From: Pseudomonadota bacterium
GTDB lineage: Bacteria > Pseudomonadota > Gammaproteobacteria > Burkholderiales > Gallionellaceae
Direction of reading: 5' to 3'
Assembly: GCA_021800795.1 (NCBI GenBank)
Contig: JAJYYO010000016.1
Location: forward strand, 1-64,000
DNA: 64,000 nt
Shown here: piece by piece, positions 37,460-45,524 of the stretch
Numbering within the stretch: position 1 is the first letter of the stretch
How the letters are laid out: the number at the start of each line of letters is the position of its first letter
Position numbers and translations under genes: made by a program
The notes under the pieces: model-generated
The model's input: only the letters and a program-made list of their open reading frames with translations
What the model was told of the DNA's origin: nothing
Databases searched by the model: none

Positions 37460-38752
37460 TTAAGGGATAAAAAAATGTGCAGCCGCCGATAAATTCGAGG
37501 GCAGATAATAATGCATATAAGAGGCATGCAGACGACCCTGTTGATACACGGCTTCCGGTTTGCCGCGCGCGCGAGCCGGCACGGTCATCGCAAACGGCTC
37601 GCATGGGGTATCCATTTTCGAGTGGTGAAAGGTGTGTCCGCGCAGCGCGCCCTCCGGCAGCGTCACACCGTGCATGCCCAGATTGACCAGTTTTTTCTGC
37701 ATCACCGCGTGACCCGGCAGCAAGCCTGCCATTTCGGCCCGGTTTCCCTCTGCATCGGTCAATGTTTCCAGCAGATAAAGCATGCCGCCGCATTCGGCGA
37801 GAATGGGTTTGTTCTGCGCATGATGCAAGCGTATCGCGTTGCGCATCGGCGTGTTTGCTGCCAGCTCTGACAGGTGCAACTCGGGGTAACCGCCGGGCAG
37901 GTACAAACTGTCCGCTTCCGGCAAGACGCTGTCTTCAAGCGGCGAAAAAAATTTCAGTTCGGCGCCCAGAGCGCGCAGCGCATCGAGATTGGCGCGATAC
38001 AGAAACGAAAAAACCGCATCCTGCGCTACCGCAATTTTGATGCCTGCCAGTGTGCGCTGCGGCAATGCCGCATCGACCGGCGCGAAGGCAACCGCTTCGG
38101 GCAAGGCAGCACAGGCCTGTTCAGCCAGCTTGCCGGCCGTATACACTATGCGCTGATCCAGATCGGCAATTTCCTGCGCCTGCACCAGCCCGAGATGCCG
38201 CTCCGGCAGGCTCAGCTCGGCATCGCGCATCAATGTAGCGAAACAGCCGACGCCTTGCGGCAGGCTTTCTTTCAGCATGTCCGCGTGATTTGGGCTTGCC
38301 ACGCGGTTGGCCAGCACGCCGAAAAATCCAACGTCCGCCCGGTAATGGGCAAGGCCGTAAGCGATAGCGCCGAAGGTCTGCGCCATCGCGCCGGCATCGA
38401 TCACCGCCAGCACCGGAATGCCGAATAACGCCGCCAGATCGGCGCTGGAGGGATTGCCGTCGAACAACCCCATCACGCCTTCGATCAGTATCAAATCGGC
38501 CTCCGACGCCGCCCGGTAAAGCAACTCTCGGCAATGCGTCTCGCCCCCCATCCACAAATCGAGCTGATAAACCGGATGACCCGAGGCGCGCTCCAGTATC
38601 ATCGGGTCGAGAAAATCCGGACCGCTTTTGAATACGCGCACCTGCCGCCCCTGGCTGCGGTGATGTGCAGCCAGGGCGGCGGTGACCGTGGTTTTCCCCT
38701 GCCCGGAGGCGGGCGCCGCAATCAGCAAGGCAGGACAAAAATGCGTGTTCAT
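37460..38752 (-). CDS. cbiA: Cobyrinate a,c-diamide synthase CbiA/CobB
   Basis: 430 residues. ATP-binding start LLIAAPASGQGKTTVTAAL, KSGPDFLDPMIL, LILIEGVMGLFDG; C-terminal glutamine amidotransferase with PILAECGGMLYLLE (nucleophile Cys) and SYMHYYLPSN. It amidates the a and c side chains; the glutamine domain supplies ammonia. Two bases separate it from the btuR/cobO gene. Confidence 0.94.
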   Translation of the reverse strand: MNTHFCPALLIAAPASGQGKTTVTAALAAHHRSQGRQVRVFKSGPDFLDPMILERASGHPVYQLDLWMGGETHCRELLYRAASEADLILIEGVMGLFDGNPSSADLAALFGIPVLAVIDAGAMAQTFGAIAYGLAHYRADVGFFGVLANRVASPNHADMLKESLPQGVGCFATLMRDAELSLPERHLGLVQAQEIADLDQRIVYTAGKLAEQACAALPEAVAFAPVDAALPQRTLAGIKIAVAQDAVFSFLYRANLDALRALGAELKFFSPLEDSVLPEADSLYLPGGYPELHLSELAANTPMRNAIRLHHAQNKPILAECGGMLYLLETLTDAEGNRAEMAGLLPGHAVMQKKLVNLGMHGVTLPEGALRGHTFHHSKMDTPCEPFAMTVPARARGKPEAVYQQGRLHASYMHYYLPSNLSAAAHFFIP

Positions 38753-38754
38753 AT

Positions 38755-39354
38755 TCAGAGATCTATGCCGGGTTGAGCGCGTATGCCTGCGCGAAAAGCG
38801 TGTTTGACGTCAGCAATTTCACTCACCGTATCGGCCAAGTCCAGCAGGCATTGCGGCGCTGCCCGCCCCGTGATCACCACATGCTGCGTGGCAGGCCGGG
38901 ATGCCAGATCATTGCATACCTGTTTTTCATCCAGATAGCCGTATTTCAGCAAATAAGTCAGTTCATCCAGCACCACCAGATGCAGCGAGTCATCCTTTAG
39001 CATATTCTGCGCAACGGCCCATCCGCGCTGGGCTGTCGCGATATCCGCATCGCGGTTTTGCGTATCCCAGGTGAAGCCGTCGCCCAGCACATGCCACTGC
39101 ACATCCGGCTGATTGCCCAGAAACTTCTCTTCGCCGGTATCGCGACGGCTTTTCAGAAACTGTGCCACGCCCGCCTTGTAACCATAACCTAAGCAGCGCG
39201 CGACCATGCCGAACGCGGAACTGGACTTGCCCTTGCCGTTGCCGGTCAGCACCAGCAACAGTCCCTTATCCTGATCTGCCCTGGCAATCGCCGCATCCAC
39301 CACGGCCTTCTTGCGCGCCATGCGGCGGCTGTGCTGTTCGCTGTTATCCGGCAT
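38755..39354 (-). CDS. cobO: Cob(I)yrinic acid a,c-diamide adenosyltransferase
   Basis: 199 residues, CobA/CobO/BtuR family. P-loop LLVLTGNGKGKSSSAFGM (about 34-51), LHLVVLDELTYLLKYGYL and HVVITGRAAPQCLLDLADTVSE. It adds the upper 5'-deoxyadenosyl ligand from ATP to cob(I)alamin or its precursor. Overlaps btuM by 11 bp, so uptake and adenosylation are coupled. Confidence 0.94.
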   Translation of the reverse strand: MPDNSEQHSRRMARKKAVVDAAIARADQDKGLLLVLTGNGKGKSSSAFGMVARCLGYGYKAGVAQFLKSRRDTGEEKFLGNQPDVQWHVLGDGFTWDTQNRDADIATAQRGWAVAQNMLKDDSLHLVVLDELTYLLKYGYLDEKQVCNDLASRPATQHVVITGRAAPQCLLDLADTVSEIADVKHAFRAGIRAQPGIDL

Positions 39355-39904
39355 GATTCACCCGATTGGCCCTTAGCGTGAACAGCACATACAGCAGGAC
39401 GGCAGGAACCAGATAAATCGCCGCGCCGGTGAGATAAGGCCCATAGTATTGCGCGACACGGGCAGCGTATTCGCTGATATGCATGTCGGGGTAGCGGCCT
39501 GAGAACAGATAGAACGCGCCGTTGGATATGAAAAACGCCACGCTCACCGCCGCGAATGAGACAGCTGAAAATACACCCAGACTGCGCAGCGTATCCCGAT
39601 GAACTCGCGCATAGCCGCGTCCTGCAACCCACAGCACAGCATAGGTCGGGATCAGAAACCAGTAGGCTGACGTCACGCAGTAATCCGATACGCCCATATG
39701 CGTGATCGCGACATAATCGAGCAGCGCGGCTTCTGCCAGCAGGGCGCCGAACAGCAGCGGGCTGGCGACCAGAAAGCCTGCCAGCAGAAACACCGCCAGC
39801 GATGCGTCCGGCAAATGCATGGCACTTCCGAAATGGTGCATGCGCGTCGCGGCCATCAAGACCATCAGGACGGCGCACAGCACAAGCGACTTGTTTTGTG
39901 TCAT
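39344..39904 (-). CDS. btuM: BtuM-like solitary vitamin B12 transporter
   Basis: 186 residues from the ATG at 39902-39904, which has AGGAG at 8 bases (an ATG six bases earlier is too close). About six membrane helices. The conserved region SDYCVTSAYWFLIPTYAVLWV places one Cys at residue 76, matching the cobalt-binding Cys described near position 80 in BtuM of Thiobacillus denitrificans. BtuM is an ECF S-component relative that moves cobalamin without an ECF module. It lies between btuB and the adenosyltransferase gene behind a B12 riboswitch, exactly the expected setting. Confidence 0.82.
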   Translation of the reverse strand: MTQNKSLVLCAVLMVLMAATRMHHFGSAMHLPDASLAVFLLAGFLVASPLLFGALLAEAALLDYVAITHMGVSDYCVTSAYWFLIPTYAVLWVAGRGYARVHRDTLRSLGVFSAVSFAAVSVAFFISNGAFYLFSGRYPDMHISEYAARVAQYYGPYLTGAAIYLVPAVLLYVLFTLRANRVNHAG

Positions 39905-39957
39905 ATTCATAACTCCTGTTAAAAATGGAACCGCCTTATCACAAGACATGCTGCAAA

Positions 39958-39974
39958 TGGGGGCTGAGCCCCCA
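39958..39974 (-). other. Hairpin between btuB and btuM
   Basis: TGGGGGCTCAGCCCCCA on the minus strand with a following ATTTG. Seven-base-pair GC stem seven bases after the btuB stop; it could be a weak terminator or an mRNA-processing stem that lowers btuM-cob expression relative to btuB. Confidence 0.5.
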
Positions 39975-39981
39975 TCGCATA

Positions 39982-41817
39982 TTACTGCTGGTAATTCAAA
40001 CCTACAAACAACGTACGCCCCAACGTGTTATAGCCATACACCTCGGAATAATTGCGATTGAACAGATTACCTATGCTGCCCAGCACATTTAAATGCTTGT
40101 CGATCTGGTAGCGAGCGGTCAAGTTTAACAGTTGATAAGCAGACAAACTAACCGTATTACCATTGCTATCCACATCCTGACGCGCACCGCTGTAACGCAC
40201 CTCGGCGCCCAGGTTCAGCACATTAAAATCATGCGACACGCCCAGATTGCCGAACTCTTTGGCACGACGCGGAAGCGCCTGCCCAGTGATTGCATCACGC
40301 GGATTCTGGAAGGTTGCGCTGGCTCTCAGATGGGTATCACCAAACTCGCCCGAATAGTTTAATTCCTGACCCGTAATGCGTGCCTGGCTGATGTTGGTCA
40401 CCGTGGTATAAGCGGCATTGAGTTCTATCAAATCGTTGATGCGGTTGTCGAAATACACGGCATCCACGCGTTGGCCGTTCGCTGCATAATGAAGTCCGGC
40501 TTCCCTGTTTACCGAACGTTCCGGCTTCAGGTTAGGGTTACCCTGATAACCAAACGCCAACGGCCAGTACATATCATCAAAGGTCGGCGCCTTAAAGGCA
40601 TTGCTGATGCTGGCAGTCGCACGCCAGCTATCCGAAAATGACAACCCATACCCCAGCAGGCCGGTATTCGCAATGCCGAAATCGGAATATCGATCCTGGC
40701 GCATGTTGAGCTGAACTTGCTGCACACCGTATTCTCCCACATAGCCGCCCAGGAAGCTGTTCACGTTGCGGCTGGTTTGCGTAAAAACCGTGCTGGAGGT
40801 TACTGCCTGATTCAGATTCTCAACTGACATAGTCAGTTGCTGCCCGTCCGCAATCTTGACATTATTCTGCCATGCGGCCTGATTATTTCTGGTCTGGTAA
40901 CGCGAAGTCTGCACACCGTTGGTGTAAGCGAGACTGTTATCTAAACCCTGCGCGATGCGCAGCTGGCTGTGCCAGATCGCATTGAGCTGGTCGTCAGAGG
41001 TCAAGGCATACTTATCGATAGTTTCTATCATGTTGTTGATGTCTGTCGGCAAACCGTAGGCGTTGTCGAACGAGATGTTTCCGCGCGTGCTATACACCGA
41101 AGCGGTCAGCGCATGATCCGCATTGATAGTCTGTTTTATTTGCGCATCCAGCGTGGTGTTGTCATAGCCGTTGTTGTTGGGATTCGCATTTGGCATGAGC
41201 AGCGGATTCATTGCAGATACGCCATCTGTTTTATCCCGACCGGCATTCACACTGAACGCGGTGTCATTAACGGCACCCGAGAGCCCTGCCGACATGCGCT
41301 GGGTGCCCTGATTTCCCACGCCCGCGCTGACGTTCATCGCCGGCGCGCCATGCCCTTGCTTGGTGAACAACTGGATTACACCGCCGATCGCTTCCGACCC
41401 ATACAGACTGCTGACGTTGCCGCGCACGATTTCGATGCGATCGATACTGTCGAGCATCAGGTGTTCGAGCGCCGTCGATCCCGTCGTGGCGGAATCGATC
41501 CGCACACCGTCGAGCAACACCAGCACCTGAGTGGAACTGGTGCCGCGCAGGTAGATACCGGCAGTGGAACCCATCCCGCCGTTCTGCACGACTTCCAAAC
41601 CCGGCACGGAACGCAGCAACGTCGCCATATCCGGCGCGCCGGAATTTTTTATATCCTGTTCGTTCAGTACCGTGGTGTCTGCGATGGATTTGTTGAGCGC
41701 CTGCGGCATACGCGTGGCAGTGACGACGATCTCTTCCATATCTGGAGTATCTGCAAAGGCGGCAATGGGAAGTGCGATCACGCCGAACAGCGCGAAGGTG
41801 ATAGATTTCTGATTCAT
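39982..41817 (-). CDS. btuB: TonB-dependent vitamin B12 receptor BtuB
   Basis: 611 residues from the ATG at 41815-41817; signal peptide MNQKSITFALFGVIALPIAAFA, then the TonB box region MEEIVVTATRMPQ. Plug domain (about 30-145) with GAPDMATLLRSVPGLEVVQNGG, LDGVRIDSATTG and IEIVRGNVSSLYGSEAIGGVIQLFTK; a 22-stranded barrel ending GRTLFVGLNYQQ with terminal aromatic. Imports cobalamin or cobinamide over the outer membrane. Controlled by the upstream cobalamin riboswitch. Confidence 0.92.
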   Translation of the reverse strand: MNQKSITFALFGVIALPIAAFADTPDMEEIVVTATRMPQALNKSIADTTVLNEQDIKNSGAPDMATLLRSVPGLEVVQNGGMGSTAGIYLRGTSSTQVLVLLDGVRIDSATTGSTALEHLMLDSIDRIEIVRGNVSSLYGSEAIGGVIQLFTKQGHGAPAMNVSAGVGNQGTQRMSAGLSGAVNDTAFSVNAGRDKTDGVSAMNPLLMPNANPNNNGYDNTTLDAQIKQTINADHALTASVYSTRGNISFDNAYGLPTDINNMIETIDKYALTSDDQLNAIWHSQLRIAQGLDNSLAYTNGVQTSRYQTRNNQAAWQNNVKIADGQQLTMSVENLNQAVTSSTVFTQTSRNVNSFLGGYVGEYGVQQVQLNMRQDRYSDFGIANTGLLGYGLSFSDSWRATASISNAFKAPTFDDMYWPLAFGYQGNPNLKPERSVNREAGLHYAANGQRVDAVYFDNRINDLIELNAAYTTVTNISQARITGQELNYSGEFGDTHLRASATFQNPRDAITGQALPRRAKEFGNLGVSHDFNVLNLGAEVRYSGARQDVDSNGNTVSLSAYQLLNLTARYQIDKHLNVLGSIGNLFNRNYSEVYGYNTLGRTLFVGLNYQQ

Positions 41818-41896
41818 GATGATTTCCTGAGTAAATTCCAAGTGTCCCCGTTGGAATGTTGTAAATCAGGAAATACTGCGGGTGAAATGACTTCTA

Positions 41897-42040
41897 CAAA
41901 GACCTCCGCGGAACGTAGCGAGCGAAGCTGAGGCAAGGCAAAAAATGAAGAGAAACCGGAATGTACTTTTCGTACATGAGGATTTCGATTCATTTTTTAA
42001 CGCTGGATCAGCAAGCGTAGTAGTTATGCGAAGGTCTTTC
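41897..42040. repeat. Long imperfect inverted repeat in the btuB leader
   Basis: Outer arms AAAGACCT (41898-41905) and AGGTCTTT (42032-42039), middle arms AAAAAATGAA and TTCATTTTTT, and a central ATGTACTTTTCGTACAT (41961-41977). I recall very similar hairpin elements as dispersed repeats in betaproteobacteria. It lies between the B12 riboswitch and the btuB start and must be transcribed. Confidence 0.7.
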
Positions 42041-42071
42041 GATGCGCCGCCCGCAGCATCTCCTGTACCTA

Positions 42072-42262
42072 TGCTTTCAGGCCGGTATCCGGGCTCACGA
42101 GTCTTGATTTGCCGCCTTCCCATGATTGCTCACAGTGGCATATTGGCAAACCCACACTCGACGACCGTTGCGGGGGCAGCTCAGGCTTTGTTGTATTTTT
42201 CAGGAGATGGCAAGTCCGCAAAACGAACTTTCTCCGGTACAACGCACCTGCTTCCCGTTTAA
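42072..42262 (-). promoter_or_regulatory. Cobalamin (AdoCbl) riboswitch upstream of btuB
   Basis: On the minus strand the conserved elements appear in order: GGGAAGCAGGTGCG (5' side, 42243-42256), the core GAGCTGCCCCCGCAACGGT (about 42165-42183) and the B12-box-like GAGCCCGGATACCGGCCTG near 42078-42096. Ligand-bound RNA would block btuB and probably the genes behind it. The expression platform is not obvious, because a long inverted repeat lies between the aptamer and the start codon. Confidence 0.92.
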
Positions 42263-42373
42263 CTAGACTGCATAACAGTCTTAGCACCTCAAAGCTGCAT
42301 ACACTTTACCACGGGTATCAACCTCGTGCCAAACGACGATTTACAAAATGCATTTACAAGCCTGTCTTAGCAT

Positions 42374-42403
42374 TTGACTTTCCAGCACTTTTCAAACTAT
42401 ATT
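42374..42403 (+). promoter_or_regulatory. Promoter of the zapA operon
   Basis: TTGACT (42374-42379) and TATATT (42398-42403) with an 18-bp spacer. The expected start falls on or next to the ATG at 42410, suggesting a leaderless transcript. Confidence 0.6.
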
Positions 42404-42409
42404 ACTGTC

Positions 42410-42610
42410 ATGGAAAATGAATTGATCGCACTGGAGAGCAAGCTGGCGCAGCTGATACAGGTCTGCAGCCAATTGCGCAGTGAAAACCACCAGCTACGCC
42501 AGGAACTGGCACAGGCCCAGAACCTGAACCGGCTATGCCATGACAAAATAGACAGCGCAAAGGCGCGCCTGGAAAAACTTCTGCCCACCCTATCCGAAGA
42601 GCAATCATGA
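42410..42610 (+). CDS. TIGR02449/ZapB-like small coiled-coil protein
   Basis: 66 residues, one continuous heptad-pattern helix: MENELIALESKLAQLIQVCSQLRSENHQLRQEL. Small coiled-coil proteins of this kind are encoded directly upstream of zapA in many beta- and gammaproteobacteria and may act in divisome assembly. Stop overlaps the zapA ATG. An earlier start at 42374 lies within the -35 box and was rejected. Confidence 0.8.
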   Translation: MENELIALESKLAQLIQVCSQLRSENHQLRQELAQAQNLNRLCHDKIDSAKARLEKLLPTLSEEQS

Positions 42611-42906
42611 GCAAAATGGATGTAACGATACTCGACCGGGAACTTCGGGTGGCCTGTCCCGAGGAAGAAAAGCAATCGCTGCTGGATGCGGTGGGCTACC
42701 TCAACAAAAAAATGCACGAAATTCGCGACGCCGGGAAAATCGTCAATGTGGAACGCATCGCCATCATGGCCGCGCTCAACATCGCGCATGAATTGCTCTC
42801 CACAAAAGTAGGCAGAGGCATTGACCTCGCCGACTTAACGCGTAGAATGGAATCCATGCAGACGGCAATCGATCAGGCGCTCGCCGAACAGGACACACTG
42901 TTCTAG
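42607..42906 (+). CDS. zapA: Cell division protein ZapA
   Basis: 99 residues. N-terminal beta-beta-alpha head VTILDRELRVACPEEEKQSLLDAVGYLNKKM and a C-terminal coiled coil with NVERIAIMAALNIAHELL. It cross-links FtsZ filaments at midcell. Followed directly by the 6S RNA gene, the common proteobacterial order. Confidence 0.93.
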   Translation: MSKMDVTILDRELRVACPEEEKQSLLDAVGYLNKKMHEIRDAGKIVNVERIAIMAALNIAHELLSTKVGRGIDLADLTRRMESMQTAIDQALAEQDTLF

Positions 42907-42924
42907 CGATGGCTGATTTACCCG

Positions 42925-43107
42925 GTTCGGTTTGTCCCCTGCGGTGTTCGTCAGGCTCATATATTCTTTGAACCAAGTAACTTTACAGGTCGCGACTCAT
43001 ACGCCGTTGTTGTGAACGTCCCTTGCGGATGATCCTGATATGGCAGGGAAGTGACCCTCTTGAACCTTAAGGTTCGAGATGCTGGGTCAACGGCACAGGC
43101 GGGGGGC
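42925..43107 (+). ncRNA. ssrS: 6S RNA
   Basis: Position immediately after zapA and the conserved sequence blocks support it: GTCCCCTGCGGTGTTCGTCAGGCTC-type 5' arm, central bubble region, GAACCTTAAGGTTC hairpin (about 43061-43074) and a closing 3' arm near CAACGGCACAGGC. 6S RNA mimics an open promoter and sequesters sigma-70 polymerase in stationary phase. The exact ends are estimated to about 10 bases. Confidence 0.82.
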
Positions 43108-43116
43108 TTTATTTGG

Positions 43117-43141
43117 GTGCGACCGAGAGGTCGCACTTTCT
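43117..43141 (+). terminator. Terminator after 6S RNA
   Basis: GTGCGACC-GAGA-GGTCGCAC with an 8-bp perfect stem and tetraloop followed by TTTCT. Confidence 0.75.
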
Positions 43142-43239
43142 ATTTGCGGACAGCTAATCCAGCATCTCAAAAAGCATCAGCCACCACCACCACAAGCCAA
43201 TTGGCTATAATGGACGCGTTTAATCCTGCGAGTAATGTC

Positions 43240-43509
43240 ATGCCGACCATCAGTATGTTTTATGGGATTCTGGTATCGATGTATGTTTTCGATACAGAGA
43301 AGCACCACTTGCCGCATATTCACGTGCGTTACAACGAATTCAAGGTCTCGATTGGCATTCCAGGCGGCGAAGTGCTGGAGGGTAGTCTGCCTTCCCGACA
43401 GATGAAGCTCGTTCAGGCATGGATAGAGCTGCATCAAGATGACTTGATGGCGGACTGGTATCTGTCCACCAGCGGCCAGACACCTTTTAAAATCGATCCA
43501 TTACGCTAA
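43240..43509 (+). CDS. DUF4160 domain protein
   Basis: 89 residues from the ATG at 43240. DUF4160 signature: PTISMFYGILVSMY followed by HHLPHIHVRYNEFKVSIGI. A TATAAT box at 43206-43211 may be its promoter. The stop overlaps the start of the DUF2442 gene (TAATG). DUF4160-DUF2442 pairs are common, resemble toxin-antitoxin operons and have no established activity. First gene of the accessory stretch after 6S RNA. Confidence 0.85.
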   Translation: MPTISMFYGILVSMYVFDTEKHHLPHIHVRYNEFKVSIGIPGGEVLEGSLPSRQMKLVQAWIELHQDDLMADWYLSTSGQTPFKIDPLR

Positions 43510-43766
43510 TGAGCATAGAGATGACACCCAATGTTGTGCAGGTAAAAGCGCGGCCTGACTATTCTCTGGAGGCCGTTTTCGCGAACGGTGAACGCCGCCG
43601 ATTCGATATGAAGCCTTATCTGACCTACCCTGCCTTTTCTCCGCTTTTAGATGCCAATTGTTTTCTGAAAGCACATGTAGCTTACGGTACGGTGGTGTGG
43701 ACTGACGAGATTGATCTATCTCCTGACACGCTCTACTTACGGGGCGAAAAAATAGACCGGGAATAA
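43509..43766 (+). CDS. DUF2442 domain protein
   Basis: 85 residues: VVQVKARPDYSLEAVFANGERRRFDMKPYL and a C-terminal VVWTDEIDLSPDTLYLRG, the DUF2442 pattern. Translation coupled to the DUF4160 gene. Usually the partner of DUF4160; function unknown. Confidence 0.87.
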   Translation: MSIEMTPNVVQVKARPDYSLEAVFANGERRRFDMKPYLTYPAFSPLLDANCFLKAHVAYGTVVWTDEIDLSPDTLYLRGEKIDRE

Positions 43767-43835
43767 TTGGCAGCATTGTCCGATTAGCCTTTTGTAATAT
43801 ACGAGCTGGGTTCCCGCCGCTGCGCATCGACCACA

Positions 43836-43900
43836 GCGAGACAAGCGCGGCAAACCGGGATCGCCTTTTCTTGGCGGCGCACAGGGGGCGGCACTCAAAG
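43836..43900 (+). repeat. Partial copy of the dispersed repeat end
   Basis: GCGCGGCAAACCGGGATCGC followed by CTTGGCGGCGCACAGGGGGC and CACTCAAAGAGCACATGCAA. The last two blocks recur at 44568-44614 with changes. Shows rearranged pieces of the same repeat family as copies A-D. Confidence 0.6.
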
Positions 43901-43936
43901 AGCACATGCAATACCATGTACCCCATGCATACCTGA

Positions 43937-44158
43937 TTACGTTGTGTGCCATGAAATATCAATTTTTCTATGGCTTGACACACAGTCCCGCAGATACAGA
44001 TTGATCAGACTCTGATACGGGACGCCTTTTTCTTCAGCCATTTGCTTGAAATAGCCGATCACATCCTCGCTCAAGCGCATCGTGACAGATTTCTTGAGCT
44101 TGGCCGCATAAGGATTTTTGCGGGATTTCATTTTTGAAAGATCGTATTCAGTTTTCAT
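43937..44158 (-). CDS. BrnA-like antitoxin (ribbon-helix-helix), no toxin seen
   Basis: 73 residues: a basic N-terminus with SRKNPYAAKLKKSVTMRLSEDVIGYFKQMAEEKGVPYQSLINLYLRDC, the BrnA/CopG ribbon-helix-helix. Normally brnT lies directly upstream, but here the upstream DNA is dispersed repeat copy C and no BrnT-like frame is found. It may be an orphan left by repeat-mediated rearrangement, or may act alone as a repressor. Confidence 0.8.
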   Translation of the reverse strand: MKTEYDLSKMKSRKNPYAAKLKKSVTMRLSEDVIGYFKQMAEEKGVPYQSLINLYLRDCVSSHRKIDISWHTT

Positions 44159-44228
44159 AATCCAACACCCTGGTAAAAGTTACTCTTTCGTGGCTTTTCT
44201 TGAAGCCATTTCTCTTATCGACAGATAT

Positions 44229-44403
44229 CCGTGCCGGGGTAGCCCGGCAGCTAGTCACTTTTCTTGTTTCGCCAAGAAAAGTAACCCAAAGAATGCGACC
44301 CCGGTTTGCCGCGCCTACGGCGTTCCCTCGATAGTCGCAAACAAGCGGGGCTGCGCAACTCGCCCTAGCGGGCCGCACACCCCGCGCCCCGCTGCGGAAC
44401 CCA
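44229..44403 (+). repeat. Dispersed GC-rich repeat, copy C (left of two-gene cassette)
   Basis: Begins with a GTGCCGGGGTAGCCCGGCAG hairpin, has the inverted pair CACTTTTCTTG...CAAGAAAAGTAAC, then CCCGGTTTGCCGCGCC, CTCGATAGTCGCAAACAAGC and GGGCTGCGCAACTCGCC. Same family and orientation as copy A; truncated compared with B and D. Confidence 0.8.
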
Positions 44404-44807
44404 AATGCCGCAAGGGCATTCCCACGAAATATAGACGATAAGACCGCCTTATTTCTGAATGAACAGTGTTGGCTCAGACATTTATTGTATTTTTTGATTC
44501 GCCGAAACTGTTGCTACACTTTGCGTAGCAACATGTTTTCGCCTACCGCCGCTACGCCTATCTTCGGCGGCGCACATGGGGGATGGGGATAACACTAAAA
44601 GAGTACATGCAACGACTACAGACCCCGTGAACTTATGACTGCCCGATACCGGAACTTCATGATGTTCCGTTCGCGAGACACAACCGACCTTCAAGGCTGA
44701 ACATGTGAGCGACGGTTTTACTTCTGACAGCACCCCATCAGCATATAGCCCGGAAGCAGCGTAGCGGAATCCGGGGTTTCGATGTGCCGAGCTTCCCGGA
44801 TTTCATT
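44404..44807. other. Gene-free stretch with repeat debris
   Basis: No credible gene. Around 44560-44640 it contains TCTTCGGCGGCGCACATGGG and AAAGAGTACATGCAACGACT, related to the fragment at 43836-43900, and near 44745-44825 a short inverted pair (GCCCGGAAGCAGCGTAGCGG / ATCCGGGCTACGCTGGCTGC-like). An 83-codon minus-strand frame here has no family features. Confidence 0.5.
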
Positions 44808-45482
44808 TCATTGCATCCGGGCTACGCTGGCTGCCGGAGTTGTTTCATGAGCAACAGCAGCCACTGGAACTGAAGCAGCAAAATGAGATGGGAAATATGG
44901 AATTGCTCCAAAAATCACGCCAACCACACCAGCAGCGAAACTTGCAATAGTCAGACCCCACATCCATTTTTCTTTCCGTCGATTCGTAGCATTCAAGTCC
45001 TGCAACTGTGACGCCAGAGGTTGCATAAGAAGGTCTTTATCTTGCCCAATGGATTCTCTTATGCGTTCAAGGTGCAAACGAACATCAGAAGGCAACCCTT
45101 CAAACGGCTCATCCTTTTCGAGTTCTTCGTACAACCCCTGAAAATATTTTATCCTTAATTCTCGTTGCTCATCACCCGCCTTAACTGCCTCTGAAAATTG
45201 ATTTCTCAAAAGGATTTGTGTATCGCGTGAAGTAAGACGGTAATCAGTAGCAAGAATTTCAATTTGTTTTCTTGTAAGCGGTGTTTTTGCATGTGCTGAA
45301 GCAATAAGTTCGCCAACTGTCATTCGCCGTCGCCGCTTCGCAATCTCATCAATGACCATTGGCACAATCAACAATACACCGACATAGACTACTACAACCA
45401 AGATAACAAATACAATCGCAGTTAACTCTTTCAAAGTAATGGCTCCAAAACTAAGGGGCTGCGCGCTTTTACGCTGCCCCAT
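44808..45482 (-). CDS. Predicted membrane protein of unknown function (cassette gene 2)
   Basis: 224 residues. One N-terminal helix (LTAIVFVILVVVVYVGVLLIVPMVI), a soluble helical centre (about 45-170) with coiled-coil-like charged stretches (ELEKDEPFEGLPSDVRLHLERIRES), a second helix pair (WMWGLTIASFAAGVVGVIFGAIPYF) and an alanine-rich tail. No family recognised. AT-rich compared with the chromosome around it. It follows the zinc-ribbon gene by 38 bp on the same strand and the pair is enclosed by repeat copies C and D. Confidence 0.65.
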   Translation of the reverse strand: MGQRKSAQPLSFGAITLKELTAIVFVILVVVVYVGVLLIVPMVIDEIAKRRRRMTVGELIASAHAKTPLTRKQIEILATDYRLTSRDTQILLRNQFSEAVKAGDEQRELRIKYFQGLYEELEKDEPFEGLPSDVRLHLERIRESIGQDKDLLMQPLASQLQDLNATNRRKEKWMWGLTIASFAAGVVGVIFGAIPYFPSHFAASVPVAAVAHETTPAASVARMQ

Positions 45483-45524
45483 TTGACTGTTAAGTTATTC
45501 TGAACGAGCAACGCACGACTGTTA

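Noticed and set aside
44159-44228. BrnT toxin gene upstream of BrnA
   Set aside because: The frame entering brnA from upstream comes out of repeat copy C and shows no BrnT motifs.
44482-44733. 83-codon minus-strand frame
   Set aside because: Lies in repeat debris, no recognisable motif, no ribosome-binding site.
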